Shown: positions 1 through 9,122, numbered from the stretch's first letter. The stretch: 64,000 bases of DNA from CAVTLG01 sp963735495 (GCA_963735495.1 CAVTLG010000002.1:434001-498000), one strand, 5' to 3'. Notes: generated by a model not told the origin, from the letters alone. Made by a program: numbers and translations.

Positions 1-418
1 ATACTTGTAATTGAGCCGTTGAAGGTAAACGCACATCATTCGTTAGAAAACATAGCGCATCAGACTTAATAGCTGTGGCCATCTGAATAGCATCAGGCGT
101 CCGAATATTATGTAAAGCACGTAACTGCGCAGCTTCTTCAGCGATTTCTTGAGAAAGTAAGATGGTTGTCAAGCCCTTAGTGTAGAGCAATATATCACGG
201 TACTGCTTCGCCAGGTTAGCATCGCCATTCCGTAATGGGTGAACCAACGTTTCAAGCAGTGTCACAACTGACGTCACTATCGAGATCTCACCTCTATCTA
301 CAGCTTGAAAAAAAGGGGCTACTGTATCTATATAGATAGGGTTCTTCTCAATATAGTAAATGAGCGGTGACGTGTCCAGACCAACCACTTGCCCACGCAG
401 ATCTTCTACCCATCCCAT
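1..418 (-). CDS. PIN-domain ribonuclease toxin (VapC-like), 3' end outside window
   Basis: Read through the reverse complement from an ATG at 418 to the window edge (about 139 residues visible), the product has the PIN fold pattern: an early Asp in GLDTSPLIYYI (D15), a Glu in TLLETLVHP, an Asp in RTPDAIQMATA and an Asp in CFLTNDVRL. These four acidic positions bind the metal in PIN RNases. The start overlaps the end of the upstream antitoxin gene by 13 bp, the usual coupling of a type II toxin-antitoxin pair. Only a few C-terminal residues are likely missing. Family assignment is firm; the RNA target cannot be told from sequence. Confidence 0.88.
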   Translation of the reverse strand, partial: MGWVEDLRGQVVGLDTSPLIYYIEKNPIYIDTVAPFFQAVDRGEISIVTSVVTLLETLVHPLRNGDANLAKQYRDILLYTKGLTTILLSQEIAEEAAQLRALHNIRTPDAIQMATAIKSDALCFLTNDVRLPSTAQLQV

Positions 419-627
419 GAACTTCTCTCCTGCTCTATATACTGGTCTATATCAACATCTTTCCAGGTCTCTTTACCCAATCCTTCTAACTCTAAGATAC
501 TATGAAGAGGCTTGACAACGGTTTGACGACGCAGTAACTTAGCTATATCCTCCAACAACTGAAGCTGTTCATCAACTGAAAGGTGCTGAATCTGGTTAAG
601 TACTTCGCGATAGCTGTAGGTTGACAT
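406..627 (-). CDS. antitoxin of the PIN-domain pair
   Basis: A 73-residue protein starting MSTYSYREVL. The ATG at 627 is chosen because GAGGAGGG lies just upstream; an in-frame start 11 codons earlier lacks a ribosome site. The N-terminal half (LNQIQHLSVDEQLQLL) is predicted helical; the C-terminal part is acidic with a Trp-rich end, as expected for a segment that wraps the toxin. It overlaps the toxin start and has its own promoter at 688-716. No classical DNA-binding motif is obvious, so the antitoxin role rests on size and position next to the PIN gene. Confidence 0.75.
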   Translation of the reverse strand: MSTYSYREVLNQIQHLSVDEQLQLLEDIAKLLRRQTVVKPLHSILELEGLGKETWKDVDIDQYIEQERSSWDG

Positions 628-687
628 ATACTCCCTCCTCAAAATACCTGGTAAGATCATTATGCTAATGAGCGATAGTGCTCCCGC

Positions 688-716
688 ATCATACCAAAGT
701 ATAAAACCGTTGTCAC
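688..716 (-). promoter_or_regulatory. promoter of the toxin-antitoxin pair
   Basis: On the minus strand GTGACA (716-711), a 17-bp spacer and TATGAT (693-688) form a sigma70-type promoter; TGG before the -10 makes it an extended -10. It sits between the nuoH stop codon and the antitoxin, so the pair can be expressed apart from the nuo operon. Confidence 0.6.
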
Positions 717-731
717 TTACAACTTCATAAC

Positions 732-1979
732 TTACACCTGGACCGTCTCTACATTTTGCTCTTCCACAGCAGCAGCAGGTGCAGGTGCAGTCGGACTTTC
801 AAACTTCACCATGCGTACAGAAGCCGGTAACAACTGAGCGCTTTTGTCTGTCTCTTCTACGAAGCGCGTACCCTCGGTAAAGCTCTTGCCACGCAGCGCG
901 AAGAGTAGCACGACGATCACAGCCAGACCAAGCAGGCCATTGACCCACCAGTACCAGTTTAGCGCGACACAGACTGCCGTGATGACAACGTTGAGCACAG
1001 CCAGCGGCAAAAGCAACTGCCAGCCCAGCCGCATCAGGCGATCATAGCGGATACGTGGTAACGTAGCGCGCAGCCAGATGAAGAGAAACAGGAACATGGC
1101 CACCTTGATCAGGAAAAACACAATTGTCAGCACCGGGATGTTGTCGGCCAGTCCAAAGACACTCCAGCCACCCAGAAAAAGGGTCGAAGCTATCGCGCTC
1201 ACCGTGATCATATTAATGTACTCAGCCATCTGATAGAGGCTCCAGCGCAGTCCACTGTACTCGGTCAGGTAGCCAGCAGTCAACTCCTGCTCGGCCTCGG
1301 GTAGATCAAACGGCGCTCGGTTCACTTCAGCCACGCCTGCAATCAGGTAAATCACAAAGCCGAGAGGTTGCGCAAACAAGAACCAGATATGCTGGCTTAA
1401 TTGCGCGTGCACGATACCTACCATACTCAGTGTACCAGCCCACATCAGCGTCCCACTGAGCGCCAGTCCCAGGCTTGTCTCATAAGAGACCATCTGGGCC
1501 GCACTACGCAGTGAACCAAGCAACGAGTAACGGTTGCCCGAGGCCCAACCACCCAGTACAATACCGTAGACCGCGAGCGAGGACATGGCCAGTATCCACA
1601 GGATGCCGATATTGACATCGCCAATAAACGGGTCCCAGGGACTATGCACATTGGGATTGCCGCTCCAGTTATTGCCAATCGGCACAACCGCGAAGGCGCA
1701 CAGCGCAACAACCACTGAGATCACCGGAGCCACCAGATAGATAGCTTTCTTGGCCTGAGTCGGTATAATCTGCTCCTTGAAAGCCATCTTCAAAGCGTCG
1801 GCGAGTGGCTGAAATAGACCCAATGGACCCGCACGGTTCGGACCCAGGCGACCCTGCATCCTGGCAATAACGACGCGCTCAATCAACGTCATATAAGCGA
1901 ATGCGGTCAACAATGCGACAATGATAATAGCGCTTTTAATGATATCCGCGACGAGCGGCATATTGAGAAATTCAAGCAC
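732..1979 (-). CDS. nuoH: NADH-quinone oxidoreductase subunit H
   Basis: Membrane subunit of complex I next to the quinone chamber. Family signatures include IERVVIARMQGRLGPNR near the N terminus, RAPFDLPEAEQELTAGY in the middle and LPRIRYDRLMRLGW near the end, with about eight hydrophobic helices between. I chose the GTG at 1979 because AGGAGG lies six bases upstream and the start overlaps the nuoG stop by 8 bp; an internal ATG at 1961 is the alternative. The last roughly 40 residues form an Ala/Pro/Glu-rich tail beyond the usual end. It is the last nuo gene here: no nuoI follows, and a toxin-antitoxin module comes next. Confidence 0.95.
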   Translation of the reverse strand: MLEFLNMPLVADIIKSAIIIVALLTAFAYMTLIERVVIARMQGRLGPNRAGPLGLFQPLADALKMAFKEQIIPTQAKKAIYLVAPVISVVVALCAFAVVPIGNNWSGNPNVHSPWDPFIGDVNIGILWILAMSSLAVYGIVLGGWASGNRYSLLGSLRSAAQMVSYETSLGLALSGTLMWAGTLSMVGIVHAQLSQHIWFLFAQPLGFVIYLIAGVAEVNRAPFDLPEAEQELTAGYLTEYSGLRWSLYQMAEYINMITVSAIASTLFLGGWSVFGLADNIPVLTIVFFLIKVAMFLFLFIWLRATLPRIRYDRLMRLGWQLLLPLAVLNVVITAVCVALNWYWWVNGLLGLAVIVVLLFALRGKSFTEGTRFVEETDKSAQLLPASVRMVKFESPTAPAPAAAVEEQNVETVQV

Positions 1980-4134
1980 GAGCCACCTCCTGCTCTGCAG
2001 TGCGCACGCCTTGCTGGCCCAGGTCCTCCCAGGTAAGACCGGCGTAGAAAGGATTGCTCTCGGCAATCTCTAGCAAGATATCTTGTGGGCTGCTGTAGTT
2101 CCAGTGCAAGCCCATATAGCGCACCAGAGCCATCAGGATCTCCCAATCTGCCCTGGTACCGGGCAATGGACGCAACGCCTGCCGAATAGCCTGGACATGA
2201 TGATCAACATTGGTCATACTGCCCTCTTTTTCCGCGAACGTTACGGCAGGAAGTACGACATCGGCCTGCTGGGCCGTCTCGGTCAGCAGAATATCTTGCA
2301 CGATGACAAAATCCAGCGTGGACGGCAACGTGGTCCCGGCTAGATGGCGTACGGGATTCGCGCCCATGACATACAACGCTTTAATCTGTGGACTACTCAA
2401 TATTTCGGCGTAAGGCATACCAATTTCTGCGGCAGCCTGATAACCAGGCAACGCATCTGGTAGCAATCCCATGTCGCGTGCGCCAAGCGAGTTGGCATCC
2501 TCGAAGAGCGGACCAACACCCGCGCCAGGACGTCCAATATTGTCGCTGACCAGCGCCAGTGCATGCAGATCAGGCGCGAGGTCAGCACCGCCAGGCTCCA
2601 ACGTAGCCATCTCGTCATAGAGAATAACCGCCCCCTGCGCAGTGATAAGCTCGTCGGCCAGACTCTGTAGCTGATTTGTCACGCGCGCACCAAAGCTATC
2701 TGCAAGTGCGCGGATCGCTTGATCCTCCTGCTTTATCTTTGCACGGATCTCCTCGTAGCCATCAATCTTCACCGCCGCATTGTTCAATGCCTGCTTGAGC
2801 AACACTTTGGCGGCTGCACCGGCAGTATTTTCAGGTATGGTAATTTTAAGCGTCGCCAGGCGATCCAGCTCGGTGGGACCTGCATTGACGATAAAGATCT
2901 TTGCGCCTTGCTTCAGCGCCTTCTTGATACGCAAATTAAGAATGGGCTGGCGCGTATAAGGATCAGAGGCAATCAGGACAATATGTGATGCCTTTTCAAT
3001 GTCCGCGATACTATTGGTCAGCATCCAGGGCTTGTTCGTGAACTGATCCCGTGGACCTGGGAAAGAACCGTGGTGGTGGTCAATGTTTGGTGTACCAATA
3101 ACGTCGCGTAGAAACTTCTGGAAGAGGTAGGTTTCTTCATTCGTGGTGCGCGTCGAGCCGATGCCCGCCACTGCTTGCGCGCCATGTTTGGCAATAATAT
3201 CCCTCAGGCGAGTCGATATATAGGAGAACGCCTCGTCCCAGCTTGCTTCAACGAGATTACCGTTGCGCCGAATCAGTGGTGTGCGCAAACGTTGCGGGCT
3301 ATTGACGAAGTCAAAGCCCCAACGCCCCCGATTACACAGCCAGCCATCATCGATCTCATCGTTATTGCGCGACATCAAACGCATAATCTTGTCCACCCGC
3401 ACATCTACCCGCGCATTACAGCCCACACTACAATTATTGCAGACGCTTGGTACCTTCTTTAATTCCCACGGTCGCGCCTTAAAGCGGTACGTGGACGCGG
3501 TTAAGGCCCCAACCGGGCAGATCTCGACGGTGTTGCCGGAGAAAACAGAGTCGAATGCATGATCTGGAGCGGTGCCCACCTCCATACGGTAGCCACGTGA
3601 GATCATGACGAGTCCGTTATCCATGGATATTTCAGAGCTGAAGCGCGTGCAGCGCTGGCAGAGCACGCAGCGTTCACGGTCCAGCATGATATCGTTGCTC
3701 ACCGGAACAGGCTTGGGATAATGACGTTTATGCTGGTCGAAACGTGTCCCGCCAGGACCATGACGCAGCGTAAAATCTTGCAGATCGCACTCACCGGCCT
3801 TGTCACAGATTGGACAATCGAGCGGATGGTTGATCAGCAAAAACTCCAGCGTACCGCGCCGCGCCTTCAGTACCTTCTCGGTATCTGTACGCACCACCAT
3901 GCCTTCGGCGACAGGTGTGGTACAGGCCGTCTGCGGGGGCTTGGGCATTTTCTCTATCTCGACAAAGCACATACGGCAAGCACCTAGCGGGGGCATTTTC
4001 TGATGATAGCAATAAATCGGAACCTCTATGCCCGCCTGTTTTGCCGCCGCCCACACCAGCGTTCCCGGTGGAACGGCGACGGGATTGCCGTCGATGGTGA
4101 GGTGCACAAGTTCATCTTTTTTCTCTTCTGGCAT
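1972..4134 (-). CDS. nuoG: NADH-quinone oxidoreductase subunit G
   Basis: A 720-residue peripheral complex I subunit that carries electrons along several Fe-S clusters. In order: a 2Fe-2S ferredoxin domain (IYCYHQK, GACRMCFVEI), a His/Cys 4Fe-4S segment (HPLDCPICDKAGECDLQD), a 4Fe-4S pair (CVLCQRCTRF with CPVGAL), then a molybdopterin-oxidoreductase-like domain opening with CNNCSVGCNARVD and closing CNRGRWGFDF, which can hold the extra N7-type cluster. GAGAGGAAA precedes the ATG. The 3' end overlaps nuoH. The gap to nuoF holds a hairpin repeat at 4226-4276. Confidence 0.96.
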   Translation of the reverse strand: MPEEKKDELVHLTIDGNPVAVPPGTLVWAAAKQAGIEVPIYCYHQKMPPLGACRMCFVEIEKMPKPPQTACTTPVAEGMVVRTDTEKVLKARRGTLEFLLINHPLDCPICDKAGECDLQDFTLRHGPGGTRFDQHKRHYPKPVPVSNDIMLDRERCVLCQRCTRFSSEISMDNGLVMISRGYRMEVGTAPDHAFDSVFSGNTVEICPVGALTASTYRFKARPWELKKVPSVCNNCSVGCNARVDVRVDKIMRLMSRNNDEIDDGWLCNRGRWGFDFVNSPQRLRTPLIRRNGNLVEASWDEAFSYISTRLRDIIAKHGAQAVAGIGSTRTTNEETYLFQKFLRDVIGTPNIDHHHGSFPGPRDQFTNKPWMLTNSIADIEKASHIVLIASDPYTRQPILNLRIKKALKQGAKIFIVNAGPTELDRLATLKITIPENTAGAAAKVLLKQALNNAAVKIDGYEEIRAKIKQEDQAIRALADSFGARVTNQLQSLADELITAQGAVILYDEMATLEPGGADLAPDLHALALVSDNIGRPGAGVGPLFEDANSLGARDMGLLPDALPGYQAAAEIGMPYAEILSSPQIKALYVMGANPVRHLAGTTLPSTLDFVIVQDILLTETAQQADVVLPAVTFAEKEGSMTNVDHHVQAIRQALRPLPGTRADWEILMALVRYMGLHWNYSSPQDILLEIAESNPFYAGLTWEDLGQQGVRTAEQEVARA

Positions 4135-4225
4135 CGGAATTTCCTCTCATTCGGCGGCATGCAGAGCACGAGACGCGCTAGCGCCGTTGCCGAATGGTCT
4201 ATCAATAATATTCTCAGTTCTCAGA

Positions 4226-4276
4226 TAGTGTTTGGAACGCACACACGTTGGTCAATAGTGAACTGAAACCAAACAC
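4226..4276 (+). repeat. 58-bp-type hairpin repeat, copy 1
   Basis: An interrupted inverted repeat with ends AGTGTTTGG and CCAAACAC and a shared interior (ACGC.CACAC ... GTGAACTGAAAC). Two more copies lie at 26278-26336 and 38557-38614. This copy sits between nuoG and nuoF inside the operon. Confidence 0.8.
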
Positions 4277-4279
4277 AGT

Positions 4280-5602
4280 CTAACGTACGGCGGCCTGGAG
4301 CGCCGCTGCTTCTGGCTTGTGCTGCTGACGGCCTGATCCTACCATACACTGCCCGTGCTGGACATGATACACAAATTCATCAAAGAAGAGCCTGACACCG
4401 CTCGTAATCGAACTGGTAGCGGCATCACCCAACGGACAGAACGATTTCCCGCTGATGTTATCACAAATATCGCGCAGCAGGTCGATATCCTTCTGAGTGC
4501 CGTGTCCATGCTCAAGGCGTTCCAGAATCTCGGTAAGCCAGTAGGTACCCTCACGGCAAGGCGTACACTTACCGCACGACTCGTCGCGATAAAACTCGGT
4601 CATGCGCAGAATAGCGGCTACGATACAGGTATCCTCGTCAAGGATGATCATACCGCCTGAGGCAAGCATCGAACCGGCAGCAGCCACAGCCTCAAAATCC
4701 AGCGGAGTATCAACTTTGTCTGGAGCAAGTATGGGAGCGGAAGAGCCACCCGGAATAATTGCTTTTAATTGCTTGTCGCCCAGTATACCACCACCGTAGT
4801 TTTCATCGTAGATCAGCGTGCGCATCGGCGTGCCCAGCGGCAATTCGTAGACGCCCGGCTGCTTGACGTGTCCACTCAGGCAGAAAAGACGCGTGCCCTT
4901 ACTCTTCTCGGTCCCTAAAGCGGCGAATTGCTCGATGCCAGCCATCAGCATTGGCGGGATGGTGGCGAGTGTCTCGCAGTTATTGATCACGGTAGGACCG
5001 CCATAGACGCCAATCGCCGCCGGAAAAGGTGGTTTGAGGCGTGGGTAGCCGCGCTTGCCTTCCAACGATTCCATCAAAGCACTCTCTTCGCCGCAGATGT
5101 AGGCACCTGCGCCGCGATGCACAATGATGTCCAGGTTGAAACCGGTACCAAGGATATTCTGACCAACAAGGCCCGCGTCATAGGCTTCCTGTACAGCCTT
5201 CTCGACCTGGCGTCCCGCCTTTGCCAGTTCGCCACGCACATAGATGAAAGCCGTATGCACATTACAGGCATAGCTGGTGATGATGACCCCTTCCACCAAG
5301 CGATGCGGAATCTTCTCCATCAACTGACGGTCTTTGCAGGTGCCCGGCTCGCTCTCATCGCAGTTGCAGCAAAGATAGCGCGGCTTGTCGTTTTTCGCCA
5401 GGAAGCTCCACTTCATGCCTGTGGGAAAACCGGCCCCACCACGTCCACGCAGTCCCGACGCCTTCATCAGATCTATAAAGGCATCCGGCTGATATTCACG
5501 CAGCACCTTCTCTAATGCTGCATAGCCGCCATACTGACGATAGACATCCAGTGCATCTATACCAGGAACATCGATATCCTTTGTAACAAATAATTCTGGC
5601 AT
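4280..5602 (-). CDS. nuoF: NADH-quinone oxidoreductase subunit F
   Basis: A 440-residue NADH dehydrogenase subunit of complex I: it oxidises NADH through FMN and passes electrons to a 4Fe-4S cluster. Visible motifs are the NADH-binding loop GRGGAGFPTGMKWSF, the FMN region GAGAYICGEESALMESLEG, and the cluster ligands ESCGKCTPCREGT with a later Cys in KSFCPLGDAA. AAGGAA precedes the ATG. It lies between nuoE (46 bp) and nuoG (145 bp). Length and motif order are normal for the family. Confidence 0.97.
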   Translation of the reverse strand: MPELFVTKDIDVPGIDALDVYRQYGGYAALEKVLREYQPDAFIDLMKASGLRGRGGAGFPTGMKWSFLAKNDKPRYLCCNCDESEPGTCKDRQLMEKIPHRLVEGVIITSYACNVHTAFIYVRGELAKAGRQVEKAVQEAYDAGLVGQNILGTGFNLDIIVHRGAGAYICGEESALMESLEGKRGYPRLKPPFPAAIGVYGGPTVINNCETLATIPPMLMAGIEQFAALGTEKSKGTRLFCLSGHVKQPGVYELPLGTPMRTLIYDENYGGGILGDKQLKAIIPGGSSAPILAPDKVDTPLDFEAVAAAGSMLASGGMIILDEDTCIVAAILRMTEFYRDESCGKCTPCREGTYWLTEILERLEHGHGTQKDIDLLRDICDNISGKSFCPLGDAATSSITSGVRLFFDEFVYHVQHGQCMVGSGRQQHKPEAAALQAAVR

Positions 5603-5648
5603 ATGTATAATTCCTTTTGTGGGTATCGTAGCTATTGTATGAGGTACG

Positions 5649-6161
5649 CTAGCGGCGTATCTCGGACCTGGTCTCAGATTTTCGCGTATCCAGTTCTTTA
5701 TCTAACGCATCTACGAGCGCATCAGCACTCTCGAAGGTAACATTTTCTACAAATTCGTCATTCACCTGTAAAACCGGTGCCGTACTACAAGAAGCCAGGC
5801 ATTCAGCCGTCATCAAGGTATAGCGACCGTCAGCCGTCGTTTCGCCGCGCTTGACGCCCAGGCGCTGCTCCAGATGCTCTACCAGGGCATCGCAGTTGCG
5901 CAGATAGCAGGAGATGCTATTGCACACTTTGATTACCTTCTGCCCCTGCGGACGCTGGTAGTACATTGTATAGAAGGTAGCTACGCTCTCTACATCAGCG
6001 ACGGTTAAATTGATAGCTTCCGCGACCGCCTGTAAGCCTTCAGGGGTAATATAGCCTTCTTCTTGTTGCGCAATATGCAGCGCAGGCATGACAGCCGAGC
6101 GGGCTACGGGATAGCGCGCGGCCAGGTCACGCATGCGCTGTTTGGCCTGTTCTGAAATCAT
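5649..6161 (-). CDS. nuoE: NADH-quinone oxidoreductase subunit E
   Basis: A 170-residue thioredoxin-like subunit holding the N1a 2Fe-2S cluster. The four ligands are visible as CNSISC and, about 40 residues on, ECLASC, each with the expected spacing. The N-terminal helical part (YITPEGLQAVAEAINL) matches the family. The start codon overlaps the nuoD stop as ATGA, and AGGAGAGG lies upstream, so translation is probably coupled. With nuoF and nuoG it forms the NADH-input module. The last about 15 residues are a charged tail. Confidence 0.96.
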   Translation of the reverse strand: MISEQAKQRMRDLAARYPVARSAVMPALHIAQQEEGYITPEGLQAVAEAINLTVADVESVATFYTMYYQRPQGQKVIKVCNSISCYLRNCDALVEHLEQRLGVKRGETTADGRYTLMTAECLASCSTAPVLQVNDEFVENVTFESADALVDALDKELDTRKSETRSEIRR

Positions 6162-7396
6162 CGATCAACCTCTCCTAGCACGATATCAATACTCCCGATG
6201 CCCGCCACGACGTCCGATAGAAAACCGCCTTCGATCATGCGCGGCAACGCTTGCAGGTTCGCGAACGAGCCACCACGCACGTGCATACGATAGGGCTTGG
6301 CGCTCCCATCGCTGACGATGTAGTAAGCAAGTTCACCCTTGGGCGACTCGGTACGTACGAATACCTCACCTTTCGGTGGACGATAACCCTCGGTAAATAG
6401 TTTGAAGTGATGGATTAGCGCTTCCATGCTACCGGTGATCTGCCACTTTGGCGGCGGTGTGATCTTAGGATTGTTGACGCGATGCGCTCCAGTGGGCAAA
6501 CCCTCCAGCGCCTGATTGACGATCCTCAGACTCTGCTCCATCTCCAGCATACGTACCAGGTAGCGATCAAAAACGTCGCCGTTCGAGCCAACAGGGATAT
6601 CGAAGTCAAAGCGCTCATAGCCGCTGTAAGGGAACACTTTACGCAGATCCCATACCACGCCACTTCCGCGCAAGACTGGACCGGTCGCGCCATAGGCAAT
6701 GGCGTCTTCCTGACTCAGCACAGAAACGCCCTTGGTACGCTCCAGCCATAACTGGTTATTGGTCAGCAGATCATGATATTCCTGTAAGCGCTGCGGGAAA
6801 ACATCCGTGAACTTGCGCACCTGCTCGTCAAAGTGTGGAGGCAGATCAGCCTGTAGTCCACCGGGACAAATATAGCTGGTCATCATACGCACGCCCGAAA
6901 CATACTCAAACACATCCAGGATCTGCTCACGCTCACGGAAGCAGTACAGGAACATGCTCTGTGCGCCCAGGTCGAGCGCATGGGTCCCTAACCAGACAAG
7001 GTGGCTGGCGATACGCTGCAACTCGGCCAGGATGACTCGCGTATATTTGATCTTATCGTTGATCTCGTCTTCGATCCCCAGCAAGCGCTCAACGGCCAGT
7101 GCGTAGCCCAGGTTATTGCAGAGTGGGGCCAGGTAATCCATGCGATCAGTCAGTACCAGCGCCTGGTGATAGGTCTTCGCTTCGGCAGTCTTCTCGATAC
7201 CGGTATGCAAGAAACCAATATCGGGTATGGCCTTGATAACCGTTTCGCCTTCAATTGTCAGGAGGAGACGCAGCACACCATGGGTGCTTGGATGCTGCGG
7301 CCCCATGTTGATCGTCATCGTATCGGAACGCTGCCCATCCTCCGATGGCTGGCCCTCCTCAACGCTATAGCTGTTTTCTATCTCTTGCTGTTGCAT
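6158..7396 (-). CDS. nuoD: NADH-quinone oxidoreductase subunit D
   Basis: A 412-residue 49-kDa-type subunit that forms the quinone-binding cavity with nuoB. Recognised by MTINMGPQHPSTHGVLRL near the N terminus, the HTGIEKTAE segment, ERLLGIEDEIN, and the C-terminal end GSIDIVLGEVDR typical of this family. GAGGGATAACG precedes the ATG, four bases after the nuoC stop. The first about 25 residues are a polar extension before the conserved core. Confidence 0.97.
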   Translation of the reverse strand: MQQQEIENSYSVEEGQPSEDGQRSDTMTINMGPQHPSTHGVLRLLLTIEGETVIKAIPDIGFLHTGIEKTAEAKTYHQALVLTDRMDYLAPLCNNLGYALAVERLLGIEDEINDKIKYTRVILAELQRIASHLVWLGTHALDLGAQSMFLYCFREREQILDVFEYVSGVRMMTSYICPGGLQADLPPHFDEQVRKFTDVFPQRLQEYHDLLTNNQLWLERTKGVSVLSQEDAIAYGATGPVLRGSGVVWDLRKVFPYSGYERFDFDIPVGSNGDVFDRYLVRMLEMEQSLRIVNQALEGLPTGAHRVNNPKITPPPKWQITGSMEALIHHFKLFTEGYRPPKGEVFVRTESPKGELAYYIVSDGSAKPYRMHVRGGSFANLQALPRMIEGGFLSDVVAGIGSIDIVLGEVDR

Positions 7397-7399
7397 ACG

Positions 7400-8065
7400 T
7401 TATCCCTCGTTCTCTCTGGGCCGACTCGGCGTACCAGGTTCCTGGTTCGGGTTCACTTTGCTGCGGCTCTCATTCAGTTCGCGACTTTCAGGCGTGCGCA
7501 AAGTCTGCTGATAATACTTACCCACACCAGGATCGCTATCATAAGGGACCTGACCGCCCCAGTGCGGCTCGGGCAGATCAAAGCCGGAGAGAGGATAGTC
7601 CTTACGCAAAGGATGGGTCGTCCAATCACTCGGCATAAGAATACGGCGCAGATCGGGATGCTCGCTAAAGACAATACCGAAGAGATCGTATACTTCGCGC
7701 TCGTACCAGTTTGCCCCCATCCAGATACCGGTCACACTGGGCACGGCTGGATGTTCTTCTCTGCGCTGCCCCACGCGCACTTTGAGGCGCAGGTACGTCT
7801 GGTGCGGGATGGAGAGAAGTTGATACACGACATCGAAACGTGGAGTGCGCTCCGGCCAGTCAACCGCTGTAACGGTTTCGAGGAAATTATATTGCAGCTG
7901 CTTTTTGAGATAAGAACAGACTTCGATCAGGCTCTCTGGATAGAGAATAAGCGTCTGCTCATCACGAAACTCGACCGTTTCAACGACTGCCTGTGGGAAC
8001 TTGCTCCGCACGGTTTCGACCGTCGATGCTGCTGTTATGGACATACTATTATTACGTTCCTTCAT
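7400..8065 (-). CDS. nuoC: NADH-quinone oxidoreductase subunit C
   Basis: A 221-residue 30-kDa-type subunit of the complex I connecting module. The signature WYEREVYDLFGIVFSEHPDLRRILMPSDW is split here into WYEREVYDLFGI and HPDLRRILMPSDW; the C-terminal DYPLSGFDLP is also typical. Two starts are possible: the ATG at 8065 used here, or one seven codons later (8044) after GAAGGA. It is separated from nuoB by 107 bp that contain a hairpin and a T-run on this strand. Confidence 0.94.
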   Translation of the reverse strand: MKERNNSMSITAASTVETVRSKFPQAVVETVEFRDEQTLILYPESLIEVCSYLKKQLQYNFLETVTAVDWPERTPRFDVVYQLLSIPHQTYLRLKVRVGQRREEHPAVPSVTGIWMGANWYEREVYDLFGIVFSEHPDLRRILMPSDWTTHPLRKDYPLSGFDLPEPHWGGQVPYDSDPGVGKYYQQTLRTPESRELNESRSKVNPNQEPGTPSRPRENEG

Positions 8066-8109
8066 TGACCCCAGAGGATATCCCTCCAGCAGTAACTCAC
8101 GTCGTCATT

Positions 8110-8146
8110 AAAAAAAAGACATCAAGGGCACCCCAAGGAGGTGCCC
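8110..8146 (-). terminator. hairpin with T-run between nuoB and nuoC
   Basis: GGGCACC (8126-8132) and GGTGCCC (8140-8146) form a perfect 7-bp stem with a 7-base loop. Read on the operon strand, a run of T follows about ten bases later (8110-8117). It could lower transcription of nuoC-H relative to nuoAB, but the T-run is farther from the stem than in a standard terminator. Confidence 0.4.
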
Positions 8147-8172
8147 CACATGCACAGATATCCTGTTGCTAA

Positions 8173-8778
8173 TTATGCTTCGTCGCCGACTGGACCAACC
8201 AGTTTTAAACCACTGGCCTTCAAGGGATCAGGTGGATTAGGAACGCCTTCGCGGATCTTGCGCTGGAGTTCGTTGAAGCCAAATAGCAGCATATCAGGTG
8301 TTGGTGGGCAGCCAGGGATAAAGACGTCGACCGGCACGATCTTGTCCACGCCTTGCACAATCGCATAGTTGTTGAAGACGCCGCCACAGGAGGCACAGGC
8401 TCCCATCGAGATGACCCATTTCGGTTCCGGCATCTGATCATAGATCTGACGCAGCACCGGAGCCATCTTAATGGAGCAGCGACCGGCGACGATCATCAGA
8501 TCTGCCTGGCGTGGTGAGGCTCGATAGACCTCCGCTCCGAAACGCGAGATGTCAAAGCGGTCGCCGCTGGTTGACATCATTTCAATGGCACAGCAGGCCA
8601 GCCCAAACAACGCAGGCCACAACGAGGAACTGCGTCCCCAACCAATCAATTTGTTAACCTGGGTAGTCAAGATCCCCAATTCAGCATCTTTTTGATGCAC
8701 AGACAACTCGCGACGCAAGCGCGGAGTCTGGGTATTCGAATACGTCTGTACCGGCTCCCAGGGATTTTTTACTCCCAT
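8173..8778 (-). CDS. nuoB: NADH-quinone oxidoreductase subunit B
   Basis: A 201-residue subunit carrying the N2 4Fe-4S cluster that reduces quinone. Ligands are visible in FGLACCAIEMM (adjacent Cys pair), MGACASCGGVFNNY and VFIPGCPPTPD. AAGGGAGC precedes the ATG at 8778, which overlaps the end of nuoA by 10 bp. The N-terminal about 35 residues before VNKLIGWGRSSSLWP are variable. Length is normal for this family. Confidence 0.97.
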   Translation of the reverse strand: MGVKNPWEPVQTYSNTQTPRLRRELSVHQKDAELGILTTQVNKLIGWGRSSSLWPALFGLACCAIEMMSTSGDRFDISRFGAEVYRASPRQADLMIVAGRCSIKMAPVLRQIYDQMPEPKWVISMGACASCGGVFNNYAIVQGVDKIVPVDVFIPGCPPTPDMLLFGFNELQRKIREGVPNPPDPLKASGLKLVGPVGDEA

Positions 8779-9122
8779 GTGAATGCTCCCTTCCGCCAGA
8801 CATAGAGATACCCCACCGCCAGAACGAGCAGAAAGGTGAGCAACTCAAAGAGCCCAAACGCCCCCAATTGATGCAACAAAACGGCGAGAGGATAAAAAGA
8901 GACAATTTCGATATCGAAGGCGATAAAAAGCATACCGGTCAAAAGATACTTGACAGGGAAACGCCGCCGGGGCGCTTCTATTTCTTGAATACCGCATTCA
9001 TAGGGGGCAAGCTTCTCCGGCGTTGGCTTTTTAGGGCCAATGATTGCAGTCAAGGCCATTACGACAATGCCGAAGAGGACTGCCAGAGCAACCAGGATAA
9101 AAATGGGGAGTGTATTTCCCAT
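8769..9122 (-). CDS. nuoA: NADH-quinone oxidoreductase subunit A
   Basis: A 117-residue membrane subunit with three hydrophobic helices. Typical features are KLAPYECGIQEIEAPRRRF between helices 1 and 2 and FIAFDIEIVSFYPLA in helix 2. First gene of the operon; the ATG at 9122 follows GAAGG. A promoter lies about 85 bp upstream at 9207-9236. Confidence 0.96.
   Translation of the reverse strand: MGNTLPIFILVALAVLFGIVVMALTAIIGPKKPTPEKLAPYECGIQEIEAPRRRFPVKYLLTGMLFIAFDIEIVSFYPLAVLLHQLGAFGLFELLTFLLVLAVGYLYVWRKGAFTWE

Noticed and set aside
7001..8068. 355-codon plus-strand ORF across nuoC/nuoD
   Set aside because: It is the antisense of two conserved complex I genes, has no ribosome site, and its protein has no domain.
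8141..8368. Plus-strand ORF after an AAGGAGGTG-like site in the nuoB-nuoC gap
   Set aside because: The site is part of the hairpin stem and the ORF is antisense to nuoB.
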